Below are positions 28,596 to 38,763 of a stretch of DNA of 59,238 nt, one piece after another (the first letter of the stretch is position 1; each line of letters begins with the position of its first letter). This DNA is from an uncultured Luminiphilus sp. (GTDB taxonomy: Bacteria > Pseudomonadota > Gammaproteobacteria > Pseudomonadales > Halieaceae). The notes beneath the pieces were generated by a model. It was not told where the DNA came from. It was given only the letters and a program-made list of their open reading frames with translations, and made no database searches. A program made the position numbers and the translations under genes. The stretch is from positions 1 to 59,238 of the forward strand of contig CAJJBO010000023.1 in the NCBI GenBank assembly GCA_905182485.1, read 5' to 3'.

Positions 28596-29222
28596 AATGG
28601 TATGTCCTGCGCAGCTGAACGCGCTGCCTCTATGAATGCTTTCATTTTTACCTCATCCTTTATGCCCACTTCTTTTTCGACACCGCTACTCACATCCACC
28701 GCAGCGGGCTGCACTTGGGCTATCGCGGCCGCAACATTCGTGCTCGAGAGCCCACCCGCCAGTATCACGCGCCGGCTCAAACCGGGCTCCACCCAACGCC
28801 AGTCGAAACACTGACCGCTGCCGCCAAATTGTCCCGCGTGGACGCTGTCCAGTAATAATGCAGTGGCACTGGCATAAGCGAGATGCTCGTCGGCCAGATT
28901 GATGTCACCCGACATCGGTATCGCCTTAATGTAAGGCCGGTTAAATTGCCGGCAAAACGCTTCACTCTCCCCGCCATGGAATTGCAAGGTGTGTAAGGGC
29001 ACCCGATCCAGTACCGATTGGACGTCCTCGGCCGACTGATTAACAAACAACCCCACCATCATACCTAAGCCAGATACGCCTCGGCTGATGTCTGCGGCTA
29101 CGTCAAGTGACACCGCGCGTCGGGCTGCCGGGATAGAAGACACAACCAATCGCGTCCGCCCCCATCGCCAAGGCGCGCTCCGCATCATCACGACGGGTAA
29201 CACCGCATATTTTAATGCGCAC
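28592..29222 (-). CDS. trpF: Phosphoribosylanthranilate isomerase (frameshifted)
   Basis: TrpF performs the Amadori rearrangement of phosphoribosylanthranilate. I start it at GTG 29222, which gives [19 protein letters not shown] and [15 protein letters not shown], the classical TrpF N-terminus with the catalytic Cys. An indel near 29,140 shifts to the frame with [60 protein letters not shown] and [16 protein letters not shown] (catalytic Asp). About 210 residues in total, normal length. It lies between truA and trpB. Confidence 0.93.
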
Positions 29223-29290
29223 AAGCCGAGCCTCGTTGAAAAGGGTGGTAGTTTAACAGAGTCCATCCCCCCCTAACGTGTTGCGCGACC

Positions 29291-30124
29291 CTAGAGAGTG
29301 CCCTCTAGCAGAGTCGGCCCTTCCGGAGTGCGCGGTAACGCAAACGCCTCCGCATAACGCACCTGCACCAAGTACAACCCCTCCGCGGGGGCGGTATCGC
29401 CAGCGGCTGCTCGATCTCGACCAATTAACACTGATCGGAAGTCATCGACTGATTGTGCGCCAATACCCACCGCTATGAGGGAACCCGCGATATTTCTCAC
29501 CATATGATAGAGGAAAGCATTAGCGGTCACGTCAATGACAACGCGTTGCTGCCGGGCCGCGACTGAGCAGTCAGTGATGCATCTCATCGGCGTACTCGCC
29601 TGACAATGTGCAGCTCTAAAAGCGCTAAAATCCTGCTCTCCCAGAAGACACTGCGCCGCCTCGTTCATGGCGGGCACGTCAAGCGTCCTCCGCTCCCAAG
29701 TCACTAAACCATCTAGCAACGCAGGACGCTGGTCCGCATTGAGAATGATGTAACGATAGCGACGAGCCGTGGCGCTAAACCGAGCGTGAAATTCAGTGGC
29801 TACCGGCACCGCCCAGTGAACCCTAATATCAGCGGGTAGGTGGCGGTTCGTCCCCATGACCCAAGCCTTAGGGCTTCGCCCGACGGGATCATCAAAGTGG
29901 ATTACTTGGCCAAATGCGTGCACTCCCGTGTCGGTGCGGCCGGCACAGACAGTCCTCAGAGGCACCCCGGCGATTTTTTGCAGGGCCGCCTCTAGTGCCT
30001 CTTGTACGGTTGGCACGGCGAGATGCGGCTGCGCTTGCCAACCATGATAGTGACCACCGTGATATTCGATACGAGCCGCGATGCGCTGCCCTGCTCTCAA
30101 GGGCTGATTAGACAGTCTCGCCAT
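29291..30124 (-). CDS. truA: tRNA pseudouridine(38-40) synthase
   Basis: TruA modifies U38-40 in the anticodon arm of many tRNAs. The catalytic aspartate is in VCAGRTDTGVHAFGQVIHF; RIEYHGGHYHGWQAQPHLA, NRHLPADIRVHWAV, SATARRYRYIIL and NAFLYHMVRNIAGSLIAVG are also typical. The start MARLSNQPLRAG at 30124 is preferred: it overlaps the fimV stop (TGATATGG arrangement), and an earlier in-frame ATG at 30193 would lie deep in fimV. About 277 residues. Its place between fimV and trpF is conserved in Pseudomonas. Confidence 0.95.
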   Translation of the reverse strand: MARLSNQPLRAGQRIAARIEYHGGHYHGWQAQPHLAVPTVQEALEAALQKIAGVPLRTVCAGRTDTGVHAFGQVIHFDDPVGRSPKAWVMGTNRHLPADIRVHWAVPVATEFHARFSATARRYRYIILNADQRPALLDGLVTWERRTLDVPAMNEAAQCLLGEQDFSAFRAAHCQASTPMRCITDCSVAARQQRVVIDVTANAFLYHMVRNIAGSLIAVGIGAQSVDDFRSVLIGRDRAAAGDTAPAEGLYLVQVRYAEAFALPRTPEGPTLLEGTL

Positions 30125-30125
30125 A

Positions 30126-32084
30126 TCACGGTACGTCGAGACGATCGAGCAATGCTCTCGCCTCAGCTTGCTGGGTGGGGTTACCTTGCTCAATCACTTG
30201 CGCCAACACAGGGCGTGCGGTCTCGTCGTCCCCCATATCGATATAGGCTCTAGCCAGATCAAGCTGACTATCCACTGGGTCGGTCTCTAATCCATAAATC
30301 GAGTCATCCCCGTGCGATGCAGGCAATACCGCGCCTACCGGCGCTAACGAGAGATCATCGCGCATGAGGGGCTCTGACGCGCCCTCTACCGCCGTGCTGT
30401 GCTCTACCAACGACGAGTCATTACTGGGCGAAGTCCGCTCATCCGTCGCCCACGCGCTATCATGTTTGCTTGCAAGCGGCACCGCCTCTGACGAGTGGAA
30501 AGCGCCAGGGCGATCCCCTTCATCTCCACGATGCGCCTCGCGCTCAGCAGATAATCCCGGTGCAACGTCTGGCATGTGCTGTTGTGGCTTGTCCGAGCCA
30601 TCGCCCGTGTCATTCGAGTCAGCCACTGCCTCCGCGTTCGGCCCATCACCTAGGTCGGCAGCAGGCTTAGCGGGGACGCCCGCCGGCACCGTCTGATGCC
30701 GTCGATAAAACCAGCCGAGGCAGAGTACGAGGCCCAATAAGGCGGCCAATAAGGCCGCTGGAGAGGTCGCGGCACTGACAAACTGACCACGCAGTGAAAG
30801 TTTATTCCTTTTTCCCAGGGCAGTGATCGCCGCCTGCAAACGCTCATCACGCAATGCCAGAAGCGCCTTGAGCGAGACGAGCTCACTATCGCGCTGGGTA
30901 ATCTGCTCCTGCAACTGCGCCAAGGTCGACTGAAGCCGTCCCACCGTCATCGTCAGCGCCTCAAAATCGGCTCGCGACGCGCCCATCGAAGCCGCCTCCC
31001 CCGCTAGATTGAACACTGCGGGTTCCAGCTGCGTTGGTTCCAACTGAGTTGGTGCCACTAAGGTCTGATCCACCCAGAGTGCATCCTCTTGGTCTGGCTG
31101 TGTCACGCTCGCCTCATCTGCCATCGGAATCGGCTCGAGAACTGACGTCGGGACAGGCTCAGGCGGTTGAGCTGCGCCAGCCGGCAGGTCGCTGCCTGGC
31201 AGACCAACATTGGTGATCCCATCAGCAACGAGCGTCGAATCCCCTTGCTCCCGTTCATCCCTGAATTGCCATGCATTGTTTTGCAGTGCCACTGCGTCAA
31301 TGGCTGTCGCCCTATCAATCCCTATATCTTCAGTAAGGGGCAGTGCGAGCCGGTACCCGGCCTTCAGGCCGTTCACGTTTTGTTGCTGAAACGCCTGCGG
31401 GTTCATTCGGATGATCTCCAGCATTACCTGCTCCACCGAGAGACGGTCTGGCGCCACACTAGAGGCAATGCGCCACAGCGTATCGTTTTGAACCACGACA
31501 TAGAGTGAACCCGCAGTCGGTGCTGAAGCGCCAGCAGGGTTCTCAACCGAGGGGGCCGGCTGCGACATGGACTCAGTAGAGCGCTGCATTAAGGGATCAG
31601 GCTCTGGCGCCGCATCAGATACCTGAATAGCATCGTCGAGCGGCGATTGCGTGACTGAATCCTCACCCAGTGTCGTAGTTGGGGGCAAATCGATGAGTGC
31701 CGTGTAATCGCGCAGTAACCGACCTTGGGGCCACCGCAGCGCCATGACAAAGTCCAAGTAAGGCTCCCGTAACGGCGCGTCCGTGGTCAGTAGGATCCGC
31801 TTTTCCGTACCCTGAGCCCGCACTTCGAAGCGGAGCTGGGTGAGCCAAAACACGCGCTCGGCACCCACTCTCTGGAACTCATCCTCTGAAGCAAGACCCA
31901 CTCTCAAGTTACTGATTTCTATTGACTCTGCATCAATCAATATCACCTCTCCGCGGAGGGGTTCGTTGAGGTAGCTTTGGACTGTCAGCTCGCCCAGACC
32001 CACGGCCCAAACGGGCGCATTAAGTAGGGCCGCCAACAAGAATCGTGGCACCCAATGTAGCAATAGCCTTTTCATGACTGTCAT
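30126..32084 (-). CDS. fimV: FimV-like inner-membrane peptidoglycan-binding protein
   Basis: A protein of about 652 residues with FimV architecture. The signal sequence (KRLLLHWVPRFLLAALLNAPVW; quoted in part) precedes the FimV N-terminal domain: GLGELTVQSYLNEPLRGEV, SNLRVGLASEDEFQRVG and PYLDFVMALRWPQGRLLRDY. Then a LysM module (YVVVQNDTLWRIASSV to LKAGYRLALP), an acidic linker, a coiled coil (LTMVGRLQSTLAQLQEQITQ region), a transmembrane helix (LLAALLGLVLCLGWFY) and the C-terminal FimV TPR-like tail QLDLARAYIDMGDDETARPV. Pseudomonas FimV, about 920 residues, promotes polar pilus assembly; this one is shorter in the acidic cytoplasmic part. I start at MTVMKRL, after GGAAGGGG. Confidence 0.93.
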   Translation of the reverse strand: MTVMKRLLLHWVPRFLLAALLNAPVWAVGLGELTVQSYLNEPLRGEVILIDAESIEISNLRVGLASEDEFQRVGAERVFWLTQLRFEVRAQGTEKRILLTTDAPLREPYLDFVMALRWPQGRLLRDYTALIDLPPTTTLGEDSVTQSPLDDAIQVSDAAPEPDPLMQRSTESMSQPAPSVENPAGASAPTAGSLYVVVQNDTLWRIASSVAPDRLSVEQVMLEIIRMNPQAFQQQNVNGLKAGYRLALPLTEDIGIDRATAIDAVALQNNAWQFRDEREQGDSTLVADGITNVGLPGSDLPAGAAQPPEPVPTSVLEPIPMADEASVTQPDQEDALWVDQTLVAPTQLEPTQLEPAVFNLAGEAASMGASRADFEALTMTVGRLQSTLAQLQEQITQRDSELVSLKALLALRDERLQAAITALGKRNKLSLRGQFVSAATSPAALLAALLGLVLCLGWFYRRHQTVPAGVPAKPAADLGDGPNAEAVADSNDTGDGSDKPQQHMPDVAPGLSAEREAHRGDEGDRPGAFHSSEAVPLASKHDSAWATDERTSPSNDSSLVEHSTAVEGASEPLMRDDLSLAPVGAVLPASHGDDSIYGLETDPVDSQLDLARAYIDMGDDETARPVLAQVIEQGNPTQQAEARALLDRLDVP

Positions 32085-32168
32085 GCCTTCCCCTTCCATT
32101 GGTCTGGCTTGAATACTCTGTCAATCACCATTCCCTGGTGTCTTTAGCATTGATGCACTGAGTCATCC

Positions 32169-33194
32169 TCAGACCTGCAGGTACTCAGACACTAGCAGCT
32201 CCGCAATCTGCACACTGTTCAGTGCAGCACCCTTTCGTACGTTGTCAGCCACCACCCAAAGATTCAAGCCCCTTGGATGTGAAATATCATTACGAATCCT
32301 GCCAACAAATACGGGGTCAGTGCCCGCCGCCTCTGTCACAGGCGTGGGATACCCCCCATCCTCGTGAGCGTCCATGACGACTACCCCCTCCGCAGCACTG
32401 AGTAAGGCTGTCGCTGCTTCCGCACTCAGCTTGTCTCGGGTCTCGATGTGGAGGGCCTCAGCATGACCAAAGAACACGGGAACCCGAACACAAGTGGGAT
32501 TCACCGCAATGGCCTCGTCTGACAAAATCTTTTTCGTCTCCCAGACCATCTTCATTTCTTCGCGAGTGTAGCCATTATCTTGAAACGTATCGATATGAGG
32601 AATGGCGTTAAATGCGATCTGCTTCGGGTAGACAGAAGCCGTTGCCGCTTTGCCATTCAGCAAACGAGCGGTTTGCCCTGCCAGCTCCTCAATCGCCTCC
32701 TTGCCCGTGCCACTGACCGCCTGATACGTCGCAACGTTGATCCGTTGAATGCCTACGGCATCGTAAATCGGCTTGAGCGCCACCAGCATCTGAATAGTAG
32801 AGCAGTTAGGGTTCGCAATAATGCCCCGCTGCCGATAACCACCAATGGCCTCCGGGTTGACCTCGGGTATCACTAACGGAATGTCCTGCTCCCTTCTAAA
32901 ATGCGACGTGTTGTCAATCACGACACAGCCAGCCTCAGCCGCCGCCGGCGCAAATGCCGCACTGACATCCCCCCCCGCTGAAAACAGGGCGATATCCGCC
33001 TTGGAGAAATCAAACTCACTCAAATCTTGCACCGTATGATGCTTCCCCTTGAACTGGAGTGATTTTCCTGCGGAGCGTTGCGAGGCCAGTAGGTACAGAT
33101 TATCAACCGGAAATTGCCGTGCCTCGAGGATATCGATCATGGCCTCTCCCACCGCACCCGTCGCGCCAACAACCGCTATATTAATGGGCTTCAT
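32169..33194 (-). CDS. asd: Aspartate-semialdehyde dehydrogenase
   Basis: Asd reduces aspartyl phosphate to aspartate semialdehyde, for lysine, methionine, threonine and diaminopimelate. Seen: INIAVVGATGAVGEAMIDIL (NADP site), ASQRSAGKSLQFKG, ALFSAGGDVSAAFAP, GIIANPNCSTIQMLVALKP with the catalytic Cys, TYQAVSGTGKEAIEEL, FNAIPHIDTF and RVPVFFGHAEALHIET with the catalytic His. About 341 residues. The ATG at 33194 follows AGGAAAATGAC; an in-frame ATG 18 bases upstream is less well placed. It lies 17 bases downstream of leuB. Confidence 0.96.
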   Translation of the reverse strand: MKPINIAVVGATGAVGEAMIDILEARQFPVDNLYLLASQRSAGKSLQFKGKHHTVQDLSEFDFSKADIALFSAGGDVSAAFAPAAAEAGCVVIDNTSHFRREQDIPLVIPEVNPEAIGGYRQRGIIANPNCSTIQMLVALKPIYDAVGIQRINVATYQAVSGTGKEAIEELAGQTARLLNGKAATASVYPKQIAFNAIPHIDTFQDNGYTREEMKMVWETKKILSDEAIAVNPTCVRVPVFFGHAEALHIETRDKLSAEAATALLSAAEGVVVMDAHEDGGYPTPVTEAAGTDPVFVGRIRNDISHPRGLNLWVVADNVRKGAALNSVQIAELLVSEYLQV

Positions 33195-33211
33195 GTCATT
33201 TTCCTGTCGCA

Positions 33212-34298
33212 TTAATCCGTTAGAGCCGCAATGACCGCATCACCCATCGCCTGCGTGCCCACCACGGTGGCCGACGAATGACGCTCAGCAATGTCTGCTG
33301 TGCGGCATCCGTTTAACAGCACTGCCGCAACGGCCCTCTCAATTTCATTGGCCGCATCGGGGGCGTCGAGCGAAAACCGCAGCAACATAGCCGCCGATAA
33401 AATCGTTGCCTGCGGGTTGGCGCTATCCAGACCACGCTCTATCGGGGGCAGAGCCATGAACTGGTTCGTATAACCCTGTGTTCTGGGCATTCAGTGATGC
33501 CGAGGGCAGCATTCCGATCGATCCCGTCAGCATCGCGGCGATATCAGAGAGAATGTCGCCGAATAAGTTACCCGTCACCAGCACGTCAAATTGCTTCGGC
33601 TCTCGCACCAATTGCATCGCCGCGTTATCCACGTACATATGCGACAACGTCACATCGGGATACTCGCTACTGAGCTCTTGCATGACCTCACGCCAGAGCA
33701 TCGTTACCTCGAGCACATTGGCTTTATCGACAGAGCACAGCCTACCGTTGCGCTTCTGGGCGGCCTCAAAGGCCAACCGCCCGATCCGCCGAATTTCTAG
33801 TTCGTCATAACGGTCAGTGTTAAAGCCTTCTCGAACACCGTCATCACGCGTCAGGACGCCCCTGGGCTCGCCAAAATACACGCCGCCCGTGAGCTCCCTA
33901 ACAATTAAGACATCTAACCCCGACACCAGCTCAGCACGCAGGCTTGACGCACCAATGAGATCAGGGAACAGCAGCGCAGGCCGCAAATTACAAAATAGAT
34001 CCAGATCGGCACGGATCGCCAGCAAGCCACGCTCTGGTCGATCTTGCGCCGGCAAGCCATCCCACTGTGGGCCTCCCACGGCACCAAGAAGAATAGCGTC
34101 CGCCTCGTTCGCGAGGGCGCGGGTGGCGGCGGGATACGCCTCGCCACTTCGATCGATTGCAACGCCGCCAATATCCCCTTCGGTAAAGCACAGATCGAGG
34201 TGATGTCGAGCCCCCACCGCCTCAAGCACTCTGCGCGCTTGCCGAACGACCTCAGGACCGATGCCGTCGCCGGGCAATAGCATGATGGTTTTGGTCAC
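33212..34298 (-). CDS. leuB: 3-isopropylmalate dehydrogenase (frameshifted)
   Basis: LeuB oxidatively decarboxylates 3-isopropylmalate in leucine synthesis. It starts with GTG at 34298, overlapping the leuD stop (GTGA). Seen: [103 protein letters not shown] and [20 protein letters not shown]. After [10 protein letters not shown] one indel near 33,445 shifts to [20 protein letters not shown] and the C-terminus. About 361 residues in total. Confidence 0.95.
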
Positions 34299-34944
34299 AG
34301 CGTGATATCTCTAAACAACCAGGGAAAACGCGCCTCATGTTGCTGCTCAAACTGCCTGATCGCTTCTGCGCTTTGCAGCGTGAGACCGATATCATCCAAC
34401 CCTTGCAGCAGACAATCCCGGCGGAAGGCATCGACCGAAAATGACCACAACGCGCCATCAGGCAACTGGATTGAACACGACCTAAGTCGACCGTTAACCG
34501 CAAGCCCTCATTGGCATACAGCAGCGTAAACAGCGCCTCTACCTGATCAGCGGCTAGAGCGATGGGCAAGATGCCGTTCTTCAGCGCGTTAGAGCAAAAA
34601 ATATCGGCGAAACTGGGCGCAATCACGCAGCGAAAGCCAAAATCTTCCATCGCCCACGCAGCGTGCTCCCGACTTGACCCACAGCCAAAGTTTTCTCGTG
34701 TCAGCAGTATTGAGGCGCCGTGATAGCATTTGAAGTTAAGCGGAAAGTCGGGATTGAGCGGGCGCTTGGTATGATCCATACCGGGCTCTCCCTCATCGAG
34801 GTAGCGCAGATCATCAAATAAGTTAGGCCCAAAACCAGATCGTTTTATCGATTTTAAGAACTGCTTCGGTACCATCAGGTCGGTATCAACATTGGCTCTG
34901 TCCATTGGTGCCACCAAACCGTCGAGACGGGTAAATGCCCTCAT
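34295..34944 (-). CDS. leuD: 3-isopropylmalate dehydratase small subunit (frameshifted)
   Basis: LeuD is the swivel-domain subunit of isopropylmalate isomerase. Seen: [60 protein letters not shown] and [20 protein letters not shown]. After GLRLTVDL an indel near 34,485 moves to [37 protein letters not shown] and the end WLFRDITL, with the stop overlapping the leuB start. About 216 residues. Its ATG overlaps the leuC stop by 4 bases. Confidence 0.95.
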
Positions 34945-36380
34945 GTCAAAGCCTCCTCGCCGCCACCGTCAGCCGACGCGGCTACTGGCACAAAGTGGCC
35001 TGCTATTGCCGCCGCAGCAGCCATCGCAGGACTCACAAGATGCGTGCGACCACCGCTCCCTTGGCGACCCTCAAAATTTCGATTTGAAGTTGAGGCACAT
35101 CGTTCTTGTGGTTGAAGCTTGTCTGCATTCATCGCTAAGCACATCGAGCAGCCAGGCTCTCGCCATTCCATACCCGCGTCCAGAAAAATCTTGTCTAAGC
35201 CCTCCGACTCAGCTTGTGCTTTAACCAAGCCCGATCCAGGCACCACCAAAGCCTTGCGAACGCTTGGCGCGATCCGCTTGCCGTTCAATACTGCGGCCGC
35301 GTCACGCAGGTCTTCAATCCGCGAGTTAGTGCAGGAACCGATGAATACCGCATCGGGCCGAATATCCTGAATAGGCATTCCTTCCGTCAATCCCATATAG
35401 TCGAGCGCGCGGGCCAAGCCTTGCTTGGCGGTTTCGTCAGGCATATCGGCCAGTCGCGGTACCTCGCCATGCACGGATGCCACCATTTCTGGCGAGGTAC
35501 CCCAAGTGACGTGCGGCGCAATCGCGTTGCCGTCTAGTACGATCGTGTTATCGAACACCGCATCTTCGTCACTGCGCAAAGTGCGCCACCACTGCTCGGC
35601 CGTCTCCCATTGCTCGCCCTCAGGCGCCAATGGTTTGCCTCGAAAATAATCCAGCGTCACATCATCTACCGCCACCAAACCGCATCGCGCGCCTGCCTCG
35701 ATCGCCATGTTGCACAACGTCATGCGACCTTCCATGGTCAAAGACCGAATAGCAGAACCCATAAACTCTAACGCATAGCCAGTGCCTCCGGCGGTGCCAA
35801 TGCGACCAATCACCGCCAAAGCAATATCCTTGCCGGTCACACCCGGTACTAACTGGCCGGTAACCTCAACTCGAAAGTTTTTCATTTTGCGCTGTATCAG
35901 ACACTGCGTTGCCAATACGTGCTCAACCTCTGACGTGCCAATACCTTGGGCCAGCGCGCCTGCCGCTCCATGAGTCGAAGTGTGGGAGTCACCACACACA
36001 ACCGTCATCCCCGGTAACACGGCGCCTTGCTCCGGACCCATCACGTGCACGATGCCCTGACGAATATCGTCCAGTGGAATTTCGACCACATTAAAAGCCG
36101 CACAATTATCGTCTAAGGTCTGCAGTTGCAGTCTGGATATCGCGTCGGGCAGCGCAGCGAGACCGTCTGCACGTTCAGAAGCAAGGGTCGATACATTATG
36201 GTCGGGCACCGCTAGATTAGCGCTCCGCCGCCACAAACCCCGTTGCGCCAGCGTCAAACCCTCGAAAGCCTGCGGTGAAGTCACCTCGTGTAGCAAGTGG
36301 CGATCAATATAGATCAGGGCGGTGCCATCCTCTCGCTGCTCGACGAGATGAGCGAGCGCGGCATATACAAGGACGCGGCG
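34941..36380 (-). CDS. leuC: 3-isopropylmalate dehydratase large subunit (5' end frameshifted)
   Basis: LeuC carries the 4Fe-4S cluster of isopropylmalate isomerase. Seen: [98 protein letters not shown] and [14 protein letters not shown] with the cluster cysteines. The expected N-terminus (K-x-LYD-like) appears only as SLY in another frame near 36,350, so an indel has destroyed the start; a ribosome site AGGAGA at 36387-36392 places it around 36,380. An open frame running further upstream is not protein. Expected length is about 470 residues. Confidence 0.94.
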   Translation of the reverse strand, partial: RRVLVYAALAHLVEQREDGTALIYIDRHLLHEVTSPQAFEGLTLAQRGLWRRSANLAVPDHNVSTLASERADGLAALPDAISRLQLQTLDDNCAAFNVVEIPLDDIRQGIVHVMGPEQGAVLPGMTVVCGDSHTSTHGAAGALAQGIGTSEVEHVLATQCLIQRKMKNFRVEVTGQLVPGVTGKDIALAVIGRIGTAGGTGYALEFMGSAIRSLTMEGRMTLCNMAIEAGARCGLVAVDDVTLDYFRGKPLAPEGEQWETAEQWWRTLRSDEDAVFDNTIVLDGNAIAPHVTWGTSPEMVASVHGEVPRLADMPDETAKQGLARALDYMGLTEGMPIQDIRPDAVFIGSCTNSRIEDLRDAAAVLNGKRIAPSVRKALVVPGSGLVKAQAESEGLDKIFLDAGMEWREPGCSMCLAMNADKLQPQERCASTSNRNFEGRQGSGGRTHLVSPAMAAAAAIAGHFVPVAASADGGGEEALT

Positions 36381-36458
36381 GTCTAGTCTCCTGTGCCCCG
36401 GCTCAAGCAACGATATACCCCCAACACGAGGGAAGCCGACCGCTTTGAAAAGGCGCGG

Positions 36459-36464
36459 AGTATA
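36459..36464 (-). promoter_or_regulatory. Extended -10 promoter element upstream of leuC
   Basis: On the minus strand TGCTATACT is an extended -10 (TGn-TATACT), about 80 bases before leuC and in the 210-bp gap after rlmKL. It probably starts the leuCDB-asd-fimV transcript. No Leu-rich leader peptide or attenuator was found. Confidence 0.55.
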
Positions 36465-36590
36465 GCACTGAAGCCCAAATACTGGGTGCAGCGGTCGACA
36501 AGTCAGCATTCTCAGCAATACGGTGGGAGGCGGGTATCTTTTGCCGTTTGTCAGCCTATTGCGTTCGGCAACGTGATCACCATTATCCGT

Positions 36591-38763
36591 TCACGCATGC
36601 GTCAGCCGAAAGCAGGCGTGAATACGTTTGTTGCGCGCAAAATCTTGCGGGATAGAAGCCGCGGTGACTTCGCTGACTTGCCAGCGCTCCGCTATGGCAT
36701 CATCCAATTTAAAACGTCGGTGATTGGTTGAAAAATACAGTGTGCCGTTTGCTGACAACCGCGCCATCGCCAGCGCTAGCAGCTCTGCATGATCAGCCTG
36801 CACATCGAAATCAGGCAGCCCACTTGAATTCGAGAAGGAAGGTGGGTCAACCATGATCAAATCATACTGCCGCTGATCTTCAGACAGCCACTGCCTCACA
36901 TCGGCTCGCACCCCCCGATGCTGTCTTTCGGATAAGCCATTCAGCGCGAGGTTTTCATTGAACCATTTTAAGTAAGTACTCGACGCGTCGACGCTTGTGC
37001 TGGTGGTCGCCCCCCCGAGCGCGGCATGCAACGTCGCGACACCGGTATAACTGAATAAATTAAGAAAATGCCTACCCTTCGCCTCGCCCCTTATCCAACA
37101 TCGCAAAGGTCGATGATCAAGAAATAAACCCGTATCGAGATAATCGTGAAGATTGACCAACGCCTTGACAGGCGACTCATGAACGACCCTTTTGGTCTGC
37201 TCTTGCTTCAATCGCTGGTATTGCTCAGTGCCCCGCTGCCGGCGTCGCTGCTTCAGAGCGATCTCTTGCCGGTCTGCGATCTTAAAGACCACCTGCACAG
37301 CATCCAATACCTCCTCAAGACGCCTCGCCGTTTTCTCATCGGGAATATCCTGTGGGGCGGCGTACTCCGCTACGTGGATCCTCTCTTCATAAACATCTAT
37401 TGCGACTGCATACTCAGGGATGTCAGCGTCATAGACTCGATAACAGGTCACCCCTTCTCGCTGCCGCCAAGATTTTAAGTGACGCTGATTTTTACGGATT
37501 CGGTTCGCAACCCCTTGCGCGCCCTCGGACAATGCCGCAGGAGCAGTCTTGCTGCCTTTCGCGCCTTCAGCAACGGGGTCACGAAGCGCTCGCAGCTCAT
37601 TATCGGTCGTCAGTGAGAACTGTAAACAATGAAGCTCAAGTCGCCCATTCTGAAACGTAACGTTTGTGTGCGCGCAAGCCGATGGCTTTACCCAACGACA
37701 CATCCGAGGTCAGTACCGCAGCGGACCAGTCCGTGAACTCCCTGCTGATCACTTCACCGATAGAATGATAGAGATGCCGGAGACTTGACGCATCACCCAT
37801 CCGCTCACCCCAGGGTGGATTCATGACCAATAACCCAGTGACCAGGTCGCGGTGGGTCGGCCGCGTCAGCGCTGATAAGCTCTTGCAGCGAATACGCACC
37901 GTGCTCTCCAAGCCCAAGCGTACGATGTTATCAGTGGCACGCCTGACGGCTGAAATATCCGCATCGTAACCGCGAATCTCAACATCCGTGGAGGCCGATT
38001 GCGTGCTTTGCTCAAGCGCATCAGCGCGCACTGCCTGCCACTGAGTCTCGTCGTGGCCAAGCCAGCCCTGAAATCCGAACCGCTGACGCATCAGCCCCGG
38101 CGCGCGGTTAAGAGCCATGAGCGCGCCTTCTAGTAACAAGGTGCCGGAACCACACATAGGGTCAATCAGTGCCTCACCCCGACGGCTTCGCGCCGGCCAA
38201 TCTGCGGCCCACAGTGCCGCCGCGGCAATGTTTTCTTTGAGTGGCGCAAGCCCACCATCGAGTCGGTAACCGCGCTGGTGCAAACTGTCACCAGAGAGAT
38301 CGATCCCCACTGTTAACTGTCCTTTGGCCAACTTTGCTGTTACGCGGACATCGGGCTCGCGAAGATCAACGGACGGTCGACTTCGTCCCGCTTGACGATA
38401 ACGATCTACAATCGCGTCCTTGACTTTTTGAGCGCCAAACTGGGCATTACGAATGGCTTCAGAACGACCAGAGAAATCGACCATCAGCGACCCGCTTTCT
38501 CGAATGTGAGCGCCCCAATCCAGCCCTGTGACCGCCTCATAGATGTCGTCGGTGGAGCGCACGTCAAAGGCACCCAACTGAAGAATGACCCGGTTCGCCA
38601 ATCGGCTCCACAAACACACTCGATAGGCCAAGGCCAGCGTGCCCGTAAAAGACACCCCCACCGGTCTCTCGACCACTTCCTCTGCGCCAAAGCTCAATAA
38701 CTCCTGCGCTAAATACACGCCAACGCCCGCTGGAGAAGTGGCGAGATACTGCTGTTTCATCAT
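36591..38763 (-). CDS. rlmL: Bifunctional 23S rRNA methyltransferase RlmKL (frameshifted in the middle)
   Basis: RlmKL methylates G2445 (N-terminal RlmL) and G2069 (C-terminal RlmK) of 23S rRNA. The first half has the THUMP region (LATSPAGVGVYLAQELLSFG), EALIDPMCGSGTLLLEGALM and LLVMNPPWGERMGD (NPPY-type motif). The second half has DAQ/RQ linker helices, FLNLFSYTGVATLHAALGGA, VDASSTYLKWFNENLALNG and DLIMVDPPSFSNSSG. The two halves are separated by a frame change near 37,665, where LGKAIGLRAHKR joins VTFQNGRLELHCLQF. Together about 724 residues, like the 702-residue E. coli fusion. The start overlaps the stop of the upstream lipoprotein gene. Confidence 0.93.
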
